In this document: piece after piece, positions 8,195 to 14,091 of the stretch
Layout of the letters: each line of letters begins with the position of its first letter
Position numbering within the stretch: the stretch's first letter is position 1
NCBI GenBank assembly: GCA_016218905.1
Contig: JACRCS010000328.1
Coordinates: 1 to 30,127, forward strand
Reading direction: 5' to 3'
Source of the DNA: Deltaproteobacteria bacterium
GTDB taxonomy: Bacteria > Desulfobacterota_C > Deferrisomatia > Deferrisomatales > JACRMM01
Length of the DNA: 30,127 nucleotides
The notes under the pieces: model-generated
The model's input: the letters and a program-made list of their open reading frames with translations, nothing else
The model's database searches: none
What the model was told of the DNA's origin: nothing
Translations under genes and position numbers: made by a program

Positions 8195-8236
8195 CGTGCG
8201 GCCGGGCCGCGGGCCTTCGGGGAGCGGAGAGACGAG

Positions 8237-9016
8237 ATGGAGACGGAACACGTGAGGCTTCAGGTGCGGGATGGCGTCGCCTGGGCGCAGTTTCATCGCC
8301 CGAAGAAGCTGAACGCGGTGAACCCGGAGGTGCTCCTCCAGCTGGAGGCGGTGCTCGCCGCGTGCGCGGCGGACGCCGGCGTTCGGGTGCTCGTCTTGAG
8401 GGGCAGCGAGAAGGCTTTCGCGGCCGGAGCGGACCTCGGGACCATGGTGGATGCCGGAGTGCGGGAGGCCCTCGCCCTCACGGACCTCACCATGCGGGTC
8501 CAAGAGCAGGTGGCAGACTTCCCGAAGCCGACCATCGCCGCTCTGGCCGGATATGCGCTGGGAGCCGGCTTCGAGATCGCCCTGTGTTGCGACTTTCGGA
8601 TCGCCGCGGACAACGCCGTCTTCGGCCTGCCGGAGATCGGCCTGGGAATCATCCCGGGCGGCGGGGGCACCCAGCGGCTCCCCAAGCTCATCGGCTCGGG
8701 GCGCGCCGCCGAACTGGTCTTTCTCGGCTAAACGATCAACGCCGAGCGGGCCCTGGAGTTCGGGCTGCTCAACCGGCTCGTGCCCCTCGACCAGCTCCAG
8801 GTCGAAGTGGAGGCCTTCGCGGCGAAGCTCTGCAAGAAGCCCGAGGTGGCGCTTCAGGCGGCCAAGCTGGCGCTGAGGAAGGGCATGGACATGGGGCTCA
8901 AGGAAGGGCTAAGGCTGGAGCAGAGCCTCTTCACCATGCTCTTTGGAACGCAGGACCAGAAGGAGGGAGTTCGGGCTTTTCTCGAGAAGCGAAAGCCTGT
9001 CTTTCAAGGGCGCTGA
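8237..9016 (+). pseudogene. Enoyl-CoA hydratase/isomerase (crotonase) with an in-frame TAA
   Basis: A full-length crotonase reading frame of 259 residues interrupted only by a TAA at 8729-8731 (codon 165). The first part has the oxyanion-hole motif FAAGADL, GAGFEIALCCDFRI, and LPEIGLGIIPGGGGTQRLP, including both positions usually held by catalytic Glu. The frame continues after the stop with TINAERALEFGLLNRLVP and the normal helical C-terminus ending KRKPVFQGR. In relatives the interrupted codon lies in the LVFTG-x-x-I-x-A segment, so a single change from GAA, CAA or AAA would explain it. The product would be a 164-residue fragment lacking the C-terminal trimerisation region. An intact paralogue exists at 11588. 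Sequencing error or recent loss of function are both possible. Confidence 0.85.
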
Positions 9017-9037
9017 CAGCCGGGAAGGACCACTGGG

Positions 9038-9799
9038 ATGGCAATCGGAATCGAACTGACGGGACGGGTGGCGATCGTAACCGGAGCCGGAAGGGGGATC
9101 GGGAGGGCGATTGCGCTCAGTCTGGCTCAGGCCGGGGCCGACGTCTGCCTGACTGCCCGGACGGAGAGCCAGCTCGAGGAAACGGCGGAGAGGGTCCGCA
9201 GCCTCGGGCGCTCGGCCGTGACGGTGGCGGCCGACGCGACGGACCCGGCCGCGGCGGCGAAGGTCGTGGCCAGGGCGGTCGAGTCCCTCGGCGGCCTGCA
9301 CCTGCTCGTGAACAACGCCGGGATGGAGTTGCCCAAGCCGCTGCTCGACACGAGCGAAGAGGAGTACGGCAGGGTGATGGATACCAACGTGAAGAGCGCC
9401 TTCCTCTTCACGAAAGCGGCCGGTCCCCATCTGATCGCGCAGAAGTACGGGCGCATCGTGAACATGGCGTCGGTCGGCGGTCTCGCGGCAGGTCCCAACC
9501 AGGCGATCTATCAGGTGAGCAAGGCGGCCCTGGCGCACTTCACCAAGTCCATGGCCATCGAATGGGCGCGTCACAATATCACCGTCAACGCCGTGGCGCC
9601 CGGCTGGATTCGGACGGAGATCATCTCGCACTTCGCCGACGATCCGAAGAAACTCGAAGGTTACCTGAAGCCCATCCCGCTGCGCAGGCTGGGCGAGCCC
9701 GAGGAGATCGGTCCGCTCGTCGCCTACCTCTGCTCGGATCTCGCTTCGTTCATGACCGGCTCGATCGTCGTCATCGATGGGGGTCTCCTGATCCCCTAG
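9038..9799 (+). CDS. Short-chain dehydrogenase/reductase (SDR)
   Basis: A 253-residue classical SDR. The NAD(P)-binding motif is TGAGRGIG near residues 15-22, with NNAG near residue 90. The catalytic triad is Ser (in NMASVGG), Tyr158 and Lys162 (YQVSK). The C-terminus MTGSIVVIDGG is typical. The residues after the second beta strand (CLTARTESQ) carry an Arg, slightly favouring NADP. It is in line with the upstream genes, 21 bases after the hydratase frame. It would oxidise a hydroxy-acyl or alicyclic alcohol intermediate, but the substrate is unknown. The last base of its TAG stop is also the first base of a repeat element. Confidence 0.94.
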   Translation: MAIGIELTGRVAIVTGAGRGIGRAIALSLAQAGADVCLTARTESQLEETAERVRSLGRSAVTVAADATDPAAAAKVVARAVESLGGLHLLVNNAGMELPKPLLDTSEEEYGRVMDTNVKSAFLFTKAAGPHLIAQKYGRIVNMASVGGLAAGPNQAIYQVSKAALAHFTKSMAIEWARHNITVNAVAPGWIRTEIISHFADDPKKLEGYLKPIPLRRLGEPEEIGPLVAYLCSDLASFMTGSIVVIDGGLLIP

Positions 9800-9913
9800 T
9801 GTCCCGTTGGGCCAATTCGCGCATGCCTGCGAGCAGGACGAACGGCGGCGAATGAGCGCCGTTCGGCCAACGCAGAAGCCAAATAGCAGGTAAGGACTAA
9901 CCAAACGTGACAC
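9799..9913 (+). repeat. Interspersed palindromic element, copy 1
   Basis: A 115-bp element with inverted ends (GTGTCCCGTTGGG at the left, CCAAACGTGACAC at the right) and a central hairpin GAACGGCG/CGCCGTTC. It is flanked by TA on both sides, which could be a target duplication. It starts within the stop codon of the SDR gene. Three further copies lie at 10494, 12416 and 13954. Confidence 0.8.
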
Positions 9914-9932
9914 TAAGCCAAGGGTCCCCTGA

Positions 9933-10457
9933 GTGAAGGCAAGTAACCTTCGCACAACCGGAGAACGGCGGGAACAAGTCGTGGCGAAGCCCAAGCGGTC
10001 AGCTTCTGTAAAAGGGACGGGCAAGTTCGATCTGGCGTTGAGGGAGCTCGATCCGTCCGATATCCCGGAAGTCGTGGCCATCCAGCAAGCGATCACCAAG
10101 AAGGCGGTGTCCCGGGCCTGGACCTCCATGGTCGAGCGTCACCTCTGGGACAGTCACGGGGTGGGGTTTGTTGCGGTTCGAGGGGGAGAGATCGTTGGGT
10201 TTGCGATCGGCGAGATGAAAGGGGAGAGCTTCGGCTTGAGCCGGAGTGGCTGGATCGAAACCATGGGCGTCGCCCCTCACGCGATGGGGGACGGCATCGG
10301 GAAGGCAATGATCGACAAGCTCTTCGAGTACTTTCGCCGAAACAAGATCACGACGGTCTTTACGGCTCTGCCCTGGCACGCCGTCGATATGGTCTCGTTC
10401 TTCAGGTCTATTGGTTTCGGGCCCTCGGACTACATGAATGTGACCCGGCAGCTGTAG
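9933..10457 (+). CDS. GNAT-family N-acetyltransferase
   Basis: A cytoplasmic acetyl-CoA-dependent acetyltransferase, 174 residues from the GTG at 9933 or 158 from a GTG at 9981; neither has a strong ribosome site. The GNAT fold is suggested by LALRELDPSDIPEVVAIQ at the start, VGFVAVRGGEIVGFAIGE, and an acetyl-CoA loop IETMGVAPHAMGDGIGKA where the usual RGxGxA reads MGDGIGKA. The C-terminal part has FFRSIGFGPSD. It lies between two direct copies of the repeat element, converging on the repressor gene. GNAT enzymes near aromatic acyl-CoA genes sometimes acetylate CoA ligases, but that role is only a guess here. A hairpin overlaps the stop codon. Confidence 0.8.
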   Translation: MKASNLRTTGERREQVVAKPKRSASVKGTGKFDLALRELDPSDIPEVVAIQQAITKKAVSRAWTSMVERHLWDSHGVGFVAVRGGEIVGFAIGEMKGESFGLSRSGWIETMGVAPHAMGDGIGKAMIDKLFEYFRRNKITTVFTALPWHAVDMVSFFRSIGFGPSDYMNVTRQL

Positions 10458-10467
10458 CCAGCTGCCG
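10446..10467 (+). terminator. Hairpin over the GNAT stop codon
   Basis: CGGCAGCTG and CAGCTGCCG form a perfect 9-bp stem with a TAGC loop that contains the TAG stop. No T-run follows. Together with the adjacent repeat hairpin it may end operon A where it meets the convergent repressor gene. Confidence 0.45.
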
Positions 10468-10493
10468 CAGATGAACATTCCGTGGGAGCCCCG

Positions 10494-10602
10494 GTGTCCC
10501 GTGCGGTTCGTTCGCGTATGACGACCAGCAGGCCGAACGAGTCAGCGCCGTTCGGCCATCGCAGAGGCCGAATAGCAGGCAAGGACTTCCCAAACGGGAG
10601 CC
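10494..10602 (+). repeat. Interspersed palindromic element, copy 2
   Basis: A 109-bp copy in the same orientation as copy 1. The left end GTGTCCCGTGCGG is well kept. The right end reads CCAAACGGGAGCC, so its last bases have decayed. The internal hairpin is shortened (GCCGAACG/CGTTCGGC). It lies between the convergent GNAT and repressor genes and may contribute to bidirectional termination. Confidence 0.78.
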
Positions 10603-10653
10603 CTGGGGACCAGGCTGCCAGCGGAGAAGGCGAGCGCGACCCCCTACGCCCGC

Positions 10654-11262
10654 TCAATGCGCGAGAAAGCCGTTCACAATGAAGTCGACGGAGAACTGTT
10701 TGACGTCCCCCTCGTCACAATTCTTCCGAATGCTCCAGCCCCGAAGGGGAATCAACGCGAAGTGGAGGATGATGCTGTTGGCGGCCAGCACTGCGTCGAC
10801 TTTTCTGAAGAGGCCGGCCTCTATCCCTCTTCGGATGATATCGGCGAAGTAGTCGACCAACTTACTCTCCTGCTCAAGCACTGCCCGGAGGTGATGTCTT
10901 TGGAGAAATTTGGCCTCCCTGATGGCCAGAATCATCAGGTCTCTGGATTTGTCGTAGATGTCCAACATCCTTTCTACGGCTGCAATAAGTTGTCCCTTTG
11001 GGTCTTCTATTTGCAATAGGGTCTCGTCTGATACAACGCTCTCTGTCCATTCCCAATAGATTTCTTTGTATAGCAGATACAGCGTATCTTCTTTGGTTTT
11101 GATATAGTCGTAGAGGTTGCCTATTGTCAGCCCGGAGGCCTTGGCAATTTCCCTGACCGTTGTCTGGTTGAATCCGTTTACCGTGAAGCACTTGGCAGCA
11201 GCCAGAGCAATCTGCCTCTCTTTCTTTCGGATCAAATCAGGATTCCTAATGCCTTCTGCCAT
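10654..11262 (-). CDS. TetR-family transcriptional repressor, probable master regulator of the cluster
   Basis: A 202-residue TetR/AcrR-family protein. The N-terminal helix-turn-helix is clear: AAAKCFTVNGFNQTTVREIA followed by ASGLTIGNLYDYIKTKEDTL. The C-terminal ligand-binding domain is all-helical and unlike any ligand class I can name. The start at 11262 is chosen because GGAGTTGGAG lies just upstream and the preceding frame extension has no family features. Its promoter carries a palindromic operator, and near-identical sites lie at the promoters of operons A and B and close to that of operon C, so it most likely represses itself and all three. By analogy with other TetR proteins in acyl-CoA gene clusters, the inducer may be an aromatic compound or its CoA ester. 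That is inference. Confidence 0.93.
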   Translation of the reverse strand: MAEGIRNPDLIRKKERQIALAAAKCFTVNGFNQTTVREIAKASGLTIGNLYDYIKTKEDTLYLLYKEIYWEWTESVVSDETLLQIEDPKGQLIAAVERMLDIYDKSRDLMILAIREAKFLQRHHLRAVLEQESKLVDYFADIIRRGIEAGLFRKVDAVLAANSIILHFALIPLRGWSIRKNCDEGDVKQFSVDFIVNGFLAH

Positions 11263-11300
11263 CTCCAACTCCCGTTCGAATTGAGAGGTGTACAAGTAGA

Positions 11301-11314
11301 AGCGAACGCTCGCT
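11301..11314. promoter_or_regulatory. TetR-type operator, site 2 (autoregulatory)
   Basis: AGCGAACGCTCGCT differs by one base from the perfect palindrome at sites 1 and 3. It directly adjoins the minus-strand -10 element of the repressor gene, 38 bases upstream of its start codon. This is the expected position for autorepression. Confidence 0.75.
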
Positions 11315-11342
11315 ATTGTAGGGAAAATCCTCTCGGTGTCAA
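11315..11342 (-). promoter_or_regulatory. Promoter of the tetR gene
   Basis: On the minus strand TTGACA (plus-strand 11337-11342) is followed after 16 bases by TACAAT (11315-11320). The operator palindrome begins at the next base. This is the same arrangement as at 4089-4131 and 11387-11430. Confidence 0.72.
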
Positions 11343-11386
11343 TGCCGGCGGCTGCGCAGGATTTCTCCGGTCCAATCAGCGGGCCC

Positions 11387-11415
11387 TTGACAGGCGCAGA
11401 AACACCCTGTAGTTT
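11387..11415 (+). promoter_or_regulatory. Sigma-70-type promoter of operon B
   Basis: TTGACA (11387-11392), a 17-base spacer and TAGTTT (11410-11415) lead into an operator that starts one base later. The promoter is divergent from that of the repressor gene and would drive the enoyl-CoA hydratase and reductase genes with a leader of about 165 bases. Confidence 0.7.
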
Positions 11416-11416
11416 T

Positions 11417-11430
11417 AGCGAGCGCTCGCT
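11417..11430. promoter_or_regulatory. TetR-type operator, site 3
   Basis: AGCGAGCGCTCGCT, identical to site 1, sits one base after the -10 element of the operon B promoter. The bases on both sides are also alike at sites 1 and 3 (TT before, CGA after). Confidence 0.78.
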
Positions 11431-11587
11431 CGAAACGCGGTTGGGAAAGCCTCCCGCGAGGCACGTGTGGGAGGCCGGTCCTGGGCGAGGGGCACGGGGG
11501 GTGAAGGGGACGGAGCGAGAGGGGCGCCGCTGTGAAGCTCGCGCCGGGAAGAACCCCCACTTTTGAGAACGGGCAAGGGAGCAAGCG

Positions 11588-12370
11588 ATGATCTTCGAGA
11601 CCATCCAATACGAGACAAAGGACAACTGCGGAATCGTCACGCTGAACCGGCCCAAGGTCTATAACGCCATCAACGGCAGATGTATCCAAGAGCTCCATTC
11701 GCTTCTCGATGAGGTTCGAAGAACTCCGAGCATTCGGGTGCTGATCTTGACCGGCGCTCCCCGGTTCTTTTGCGCGGGTGCGGACATCGGCGAGCTGAAC
11801 AAGCTGGACGGCGCCACCGGGGCCTTGGATTTCAGCCGGAGGTATCAGCGGCTGTTCCAAGCCGTCGAGCATTTCGAGAAGCCGACGATGGCGGGCATCT
11901 CGGGCTTCGCTCTAGGGGGCGGGTGCGAGCTGGCCCTCTCCTGCGACCTGAGGATTCTCTCGGAAGGGGCGGAGTTGGGCCTTCCGGAGATCGACATCGG
12001 GGCCTTTCCGGCCGGAGGGGGCACACAGACCCTGTCGCGCCTCATCGGCATGGGGAAGGCGAAGGAGGTCCTGTTCACAGGGAGAAGAATCGGCGCCCAG
12101 GAGGCACTCAGTTTGGGGCTCGCCAACCAGGTGGTGCCCGAGGACCAGGTACTCGCCGAGACCCTGCGATGGGCGGCGCGCCTTTCCGAGAAGTCGCCCA
12201 CCGCGCTGACCGCCCTGAAGCGCGCCATGAACACGGGGGCGAACATGGATCTCGCATCCGCCCTGGCGTTCGAGGCGGAAACCTTCGCGGCGCTCTCGAG
12301 CCACAGAAACTTCAAGGAAGGCGTTGCCGCCTTTTTGCAGAAGAGGCGCCCGAACTTCACCGAGGAGTGA
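11588..12370 (+). CDS. Enoyl-CoA hydratase/isomerase (crotonase), intact
   Basis: A 260-residue crotonase-family enzyme. Oxyanion-hole segments are FFCAGADIGEL and GFALGGGCELALSCDLRI. The two catalytic Glu positions of hydratases are kept, in GGGCE and in LPEIDIGAFPAGGGTQ. The C-terminus FKEGVAAFLQKRRPNF is typical. It is first in operon B behind its own TetR-controlled promoter. It could replace the disrupted hydratase of operon A, or serve a distinct step such as hydrating a cyclic dienoyl-CoA; the motifs do not decide. It is followed by a repeat element and then the reductase genes. Confidence 0.94.
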   Translation: MIFETIQYETKDNCGIVTLNRPKVYNAINGRCIQELHSLLDEVRRTPSIRVLILTGAPRFFCAGADIGELNKLDGATGALDFSRRYQRLFQAVEHFEKPTMAGISGFALGGGCELALSCDLRILSEGAELGLPEIDIGAFPAGGGTQTLSRLIGMGKAKEVLFTGRRIGAQEALSLGLANQVVPEDQVLAETLRWAARLSEKSPTALTALKRAMNTGANMDLASALAFEAETFAALSSHRNFKEGVAAFLQKRRPNFTEE

Positions 12371-12415
12371 CCCGCTGCGAGCGTTTCCTCGAACGTCTTG
12401 CCAGTGACAGACCGA

Positions 12416-12531
12416 GTGTCCCGTGTGGTCAGTTCGCGCGTCACGATTCATAGGCCGAACGGCGGCGAATCAGCGCCGTTCGGCCATTGCGGGGGCTGAA
12501 TTACAGGCAAGGACCTACCCAAACGGGACAC
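12416..12531 (+). repeat. Interspersed palindromic element, copy 3
   Basis: The best-preserved copy, 116 bp. Its ends GTGTCCCGTGTGG and CCAAACGGGACAC are inverted repeats with one mismatch. The central hairpin has an 11-bp stem, GCCGAACGGCG/CGCCGTTCGGC. It lies between the hydratase and the FAD-subunit gene, so it would be transcribed inside the operon B mRNA. Confidence 0.85.
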
Positions 12532-12554
12532 CATCACCTGCACAGGAGAAACCC

Positions 12555-13424
12555 ATGATCGTTCCCGAGTTTGAGTACCTCGTCCCGGAGACGTTGCGCG
12601 AGGCTTGCGCAATGCTCGGCGAACATGGGGCCGACGCGAGGGTGCTGGCCGGCGGAAGCGATCTGATCGTCAAGATGAAGCATGGCCTGCTCAAGCCTAA
12701 GTATTTGGTTTCTATGAAGAAACTGAAGGAGTTGCGGGGCGTCCGTCACGAGCCCGGCGTGGGGGTGATGATCGGGAGCCGAACGACCCACAACGAGATC
12801 ATCGCGAGCCCTGTCCTCAGGGGGCGCTTCCCCTCGATTTGCGGAGCCGCCGGGACGATGGCTGCCTACCAGATCTGCAACGTCGGGACCATCGGAGGCA
12901 ACCTGGTCAACGCCGTTCCCTCGGCGGACTTGCCCCCGATCCTGATTGCACTCGACGCCAGGGCTCGCATCGCCGGCGAGGCGGGTGAGAGAGTGGTGGC
13001 CCTAGAGGAGTTCTTTCTCGGCCCGGGAAAGACCGTGCTGCGCGAGGGCGAGATCCTCGCGGAGATCGTCATTCCGGATCAGCCGACGACCGGTAGCCAT
13101 TACATCAAGTTCGGCTTGAGGAGGGCCGGTGCCCTGGCCGTCGTGGGAGTGGCGAGCAGCGTTCGCCTGGCAGGGGAACAGCTCAACGACGTTCGCATCG
13201 TCCTCGGCGCCGTCGCGCCCGTTCCGATGCGAGCGCGGGGCGCGGAGGACACACTCCGAGGAAAGAGACCCACGAAGGAGCTGATCGACCGCGCGGGCGA
13301 GGCTGCAGCAGCCGAATCTCGACCCATCACCGACATCCGAGGCAGCGTCGAGTATCGCCGGCATCTGGTCGGGGTGCTGACGAAGCGCTCGCTCCGGGCG
13401 GCCATCGAAAAGGGACACTGTTGA
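12555..13424 (+). CDS. FAD-binding subunit of a xanthine-oxidase-family molybdenum enzyme (HcrB-like)
   Basis: A 289-residue flavin subunit of the CO dehydrogenase/xanthine dehydrogenase family, electron-transferring partner of the two genes that follow. FAD-binding segments are VLAGGSDLIVKM and NVGTIGGNLVNAVPSADLPP. The ATG at 12555 has AGGAG 9 bases upstream; the open frame extends further back into the repeat element. In context it is the counterpart of the beta subunit of 4-hydroxybenzoyl-CoA reductase. However, the Thauera subunit carries an extra loop of about 40 residues with four Cys binding a second [4Fe-4S] cluster after the GGNL motif, and here that loop is absent. It may therefore serve a different reaction or electron donor. 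The stop overlaps the next start. Confidence 0.88.
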   Translation: MIVPEFEYLVPETLREACAMLGEHGADARVLAGGSDLIVKMKHGLLKPKYLVSMKKLKELRGVRHEPGVGVMIGSRTTHNEIIASPVLRGRFPSICGAAGTMAAYQICNVGTIGGNLVNAVPSADLPPILIALDARARIAGEAGERVVALEEFFLGPGKTVLREGEILAEIVIPDQPTTGSHYIKFGLRRAGALAVVGVASSVRLAGEQLNDVRIVLGAVAPVPMRARGAEDTLRGKRPTKELIDRAGEAAAAESRPITDIRGSVEYRRHLVGVLTKRSLRAAIEKGHC

Positions 13425-13954
13425 GTGGAGCGGAAGGAGGAGACCCTAGGTCCGGAGGCGTTGCCGATCCGAAGAGGCCGAAGGTCGGCCGGCACGTCGT
13501 GAGTCTGACCGTCAACGGCGACGAGTACACCGTACTCGTCAAGCCAAACGTGACGCTCTTGGAGCTCCTCCGAGAGGAGCTCGATTTCACCGGCACCAAG
13601 CGCGCCTGCGAGCTCGGCGACTGCGGCGCCTGCACGGTGCTGCTGGATGGGGAGCCGGTCAACTCCTGCATCGTCCTGGCGGTCGAAGCGGACGGCCGCG
13701 CGGTGGACACCATCGAGGGCCTGGAAAAGGACGGGGAGCTCGACGTGTTGCAGCAGAAGTTCATCGAGCACGGGGCGATCCAGTGCGGCTACTGCGCCCC
13801 GGGGATGATCCTCTCGGGCCGGGCCCTCCTCAACCGGAATCCGAACCCCACCGAGCAGGAAGTGCGCAGGGCGATCGCGGGAAACCTCTGCCGCTGCACG
13901 GGGTATGTCAAGATCGTCGAAGCCATCATGGCCGCCGCCCAGGCTGCCGTCTGA
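13421..13954 (+). CDS. hcrC: Two-[2Fe-2S] subunit of the molybdenum enzyme (HcrC-like)
   Basis: A 177-residue iron-sulfur subunit that passes electrons between the Mo site and FAD. The N-terminal plant-type [2Fe-2S] domain has CELGDCGAC and a later Cys in VNSC. The C-terminal helical [2Fe-2S] domain has QCGYCAPGM and NLCRCTGY. The start is taken as TTG 13421, overlapping the stop of the preceding gene (TTGA) with AAGGGA upstream. A GTG at 13499 is the alternative and would remove a non-conserved leader of about 26 residues. The last base of its stop is the first base of repeat copy 4. The gene order FAD subunit, FeS subunit, Mo subunit supports one complex. Confidence 0.92.
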   Translation: MSGAEGGDPRSGGVADPKRPKVGRHVVSLTVNGDEYTVLVKPNVTLLELLREELDFTGTKRACELGDCGACTVLLDGEPVNSCIVLAVEADGRAVDTIEGLEKDGELDVLQQKFIEHGAIQCGYCAPGMILSGRALLNRNPNPTEQEVRRAIAGNLCRCTGYVKIVEAIMAAAQAAV

Positions 13955-14070
13955 TGTCCCATTTGGCCGGTCCTTGCCTGTATTTCAGGCCCCAGTAATG
14001 GCCGAACGGCGTTGATTCGCCGCCGTTCGTCCTATGAATCGTGACGCGCGAACCAAGCGCGACCGGACAC
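13954..14070 (-). repeat. Interspersed palindromic element, copy 4, inverted
   Basis: A 117-bp copy in the opposite orientation to the other three. Its right half (CCTATGAATCGTGACGCGCG) is the exact reverse complement of the matching part of copy 3, so these two are close relatives. It fills most of the gap between the FeS and Mo subunit genes of one enzyme. Confidence 0.82.
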
Positions 14071-14091
14071 TGGAGGCCGATGGAGGTCCTC

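Noticed and set aside
8729..8731. Recoding of the in-frame stop as selenocysteine or pyrrolysine
   Set aside because: The codon is TAA, not TGA or TAG, and no catalytic residue is expected at this place in crotonases.
13381..13400. A fifth operator-like sequence, AGCGCTCGCT, inside hcrB
   Set aside because: Only part of the palindrome is present, it is within coding sequence, and no promoter elements lie beside it.
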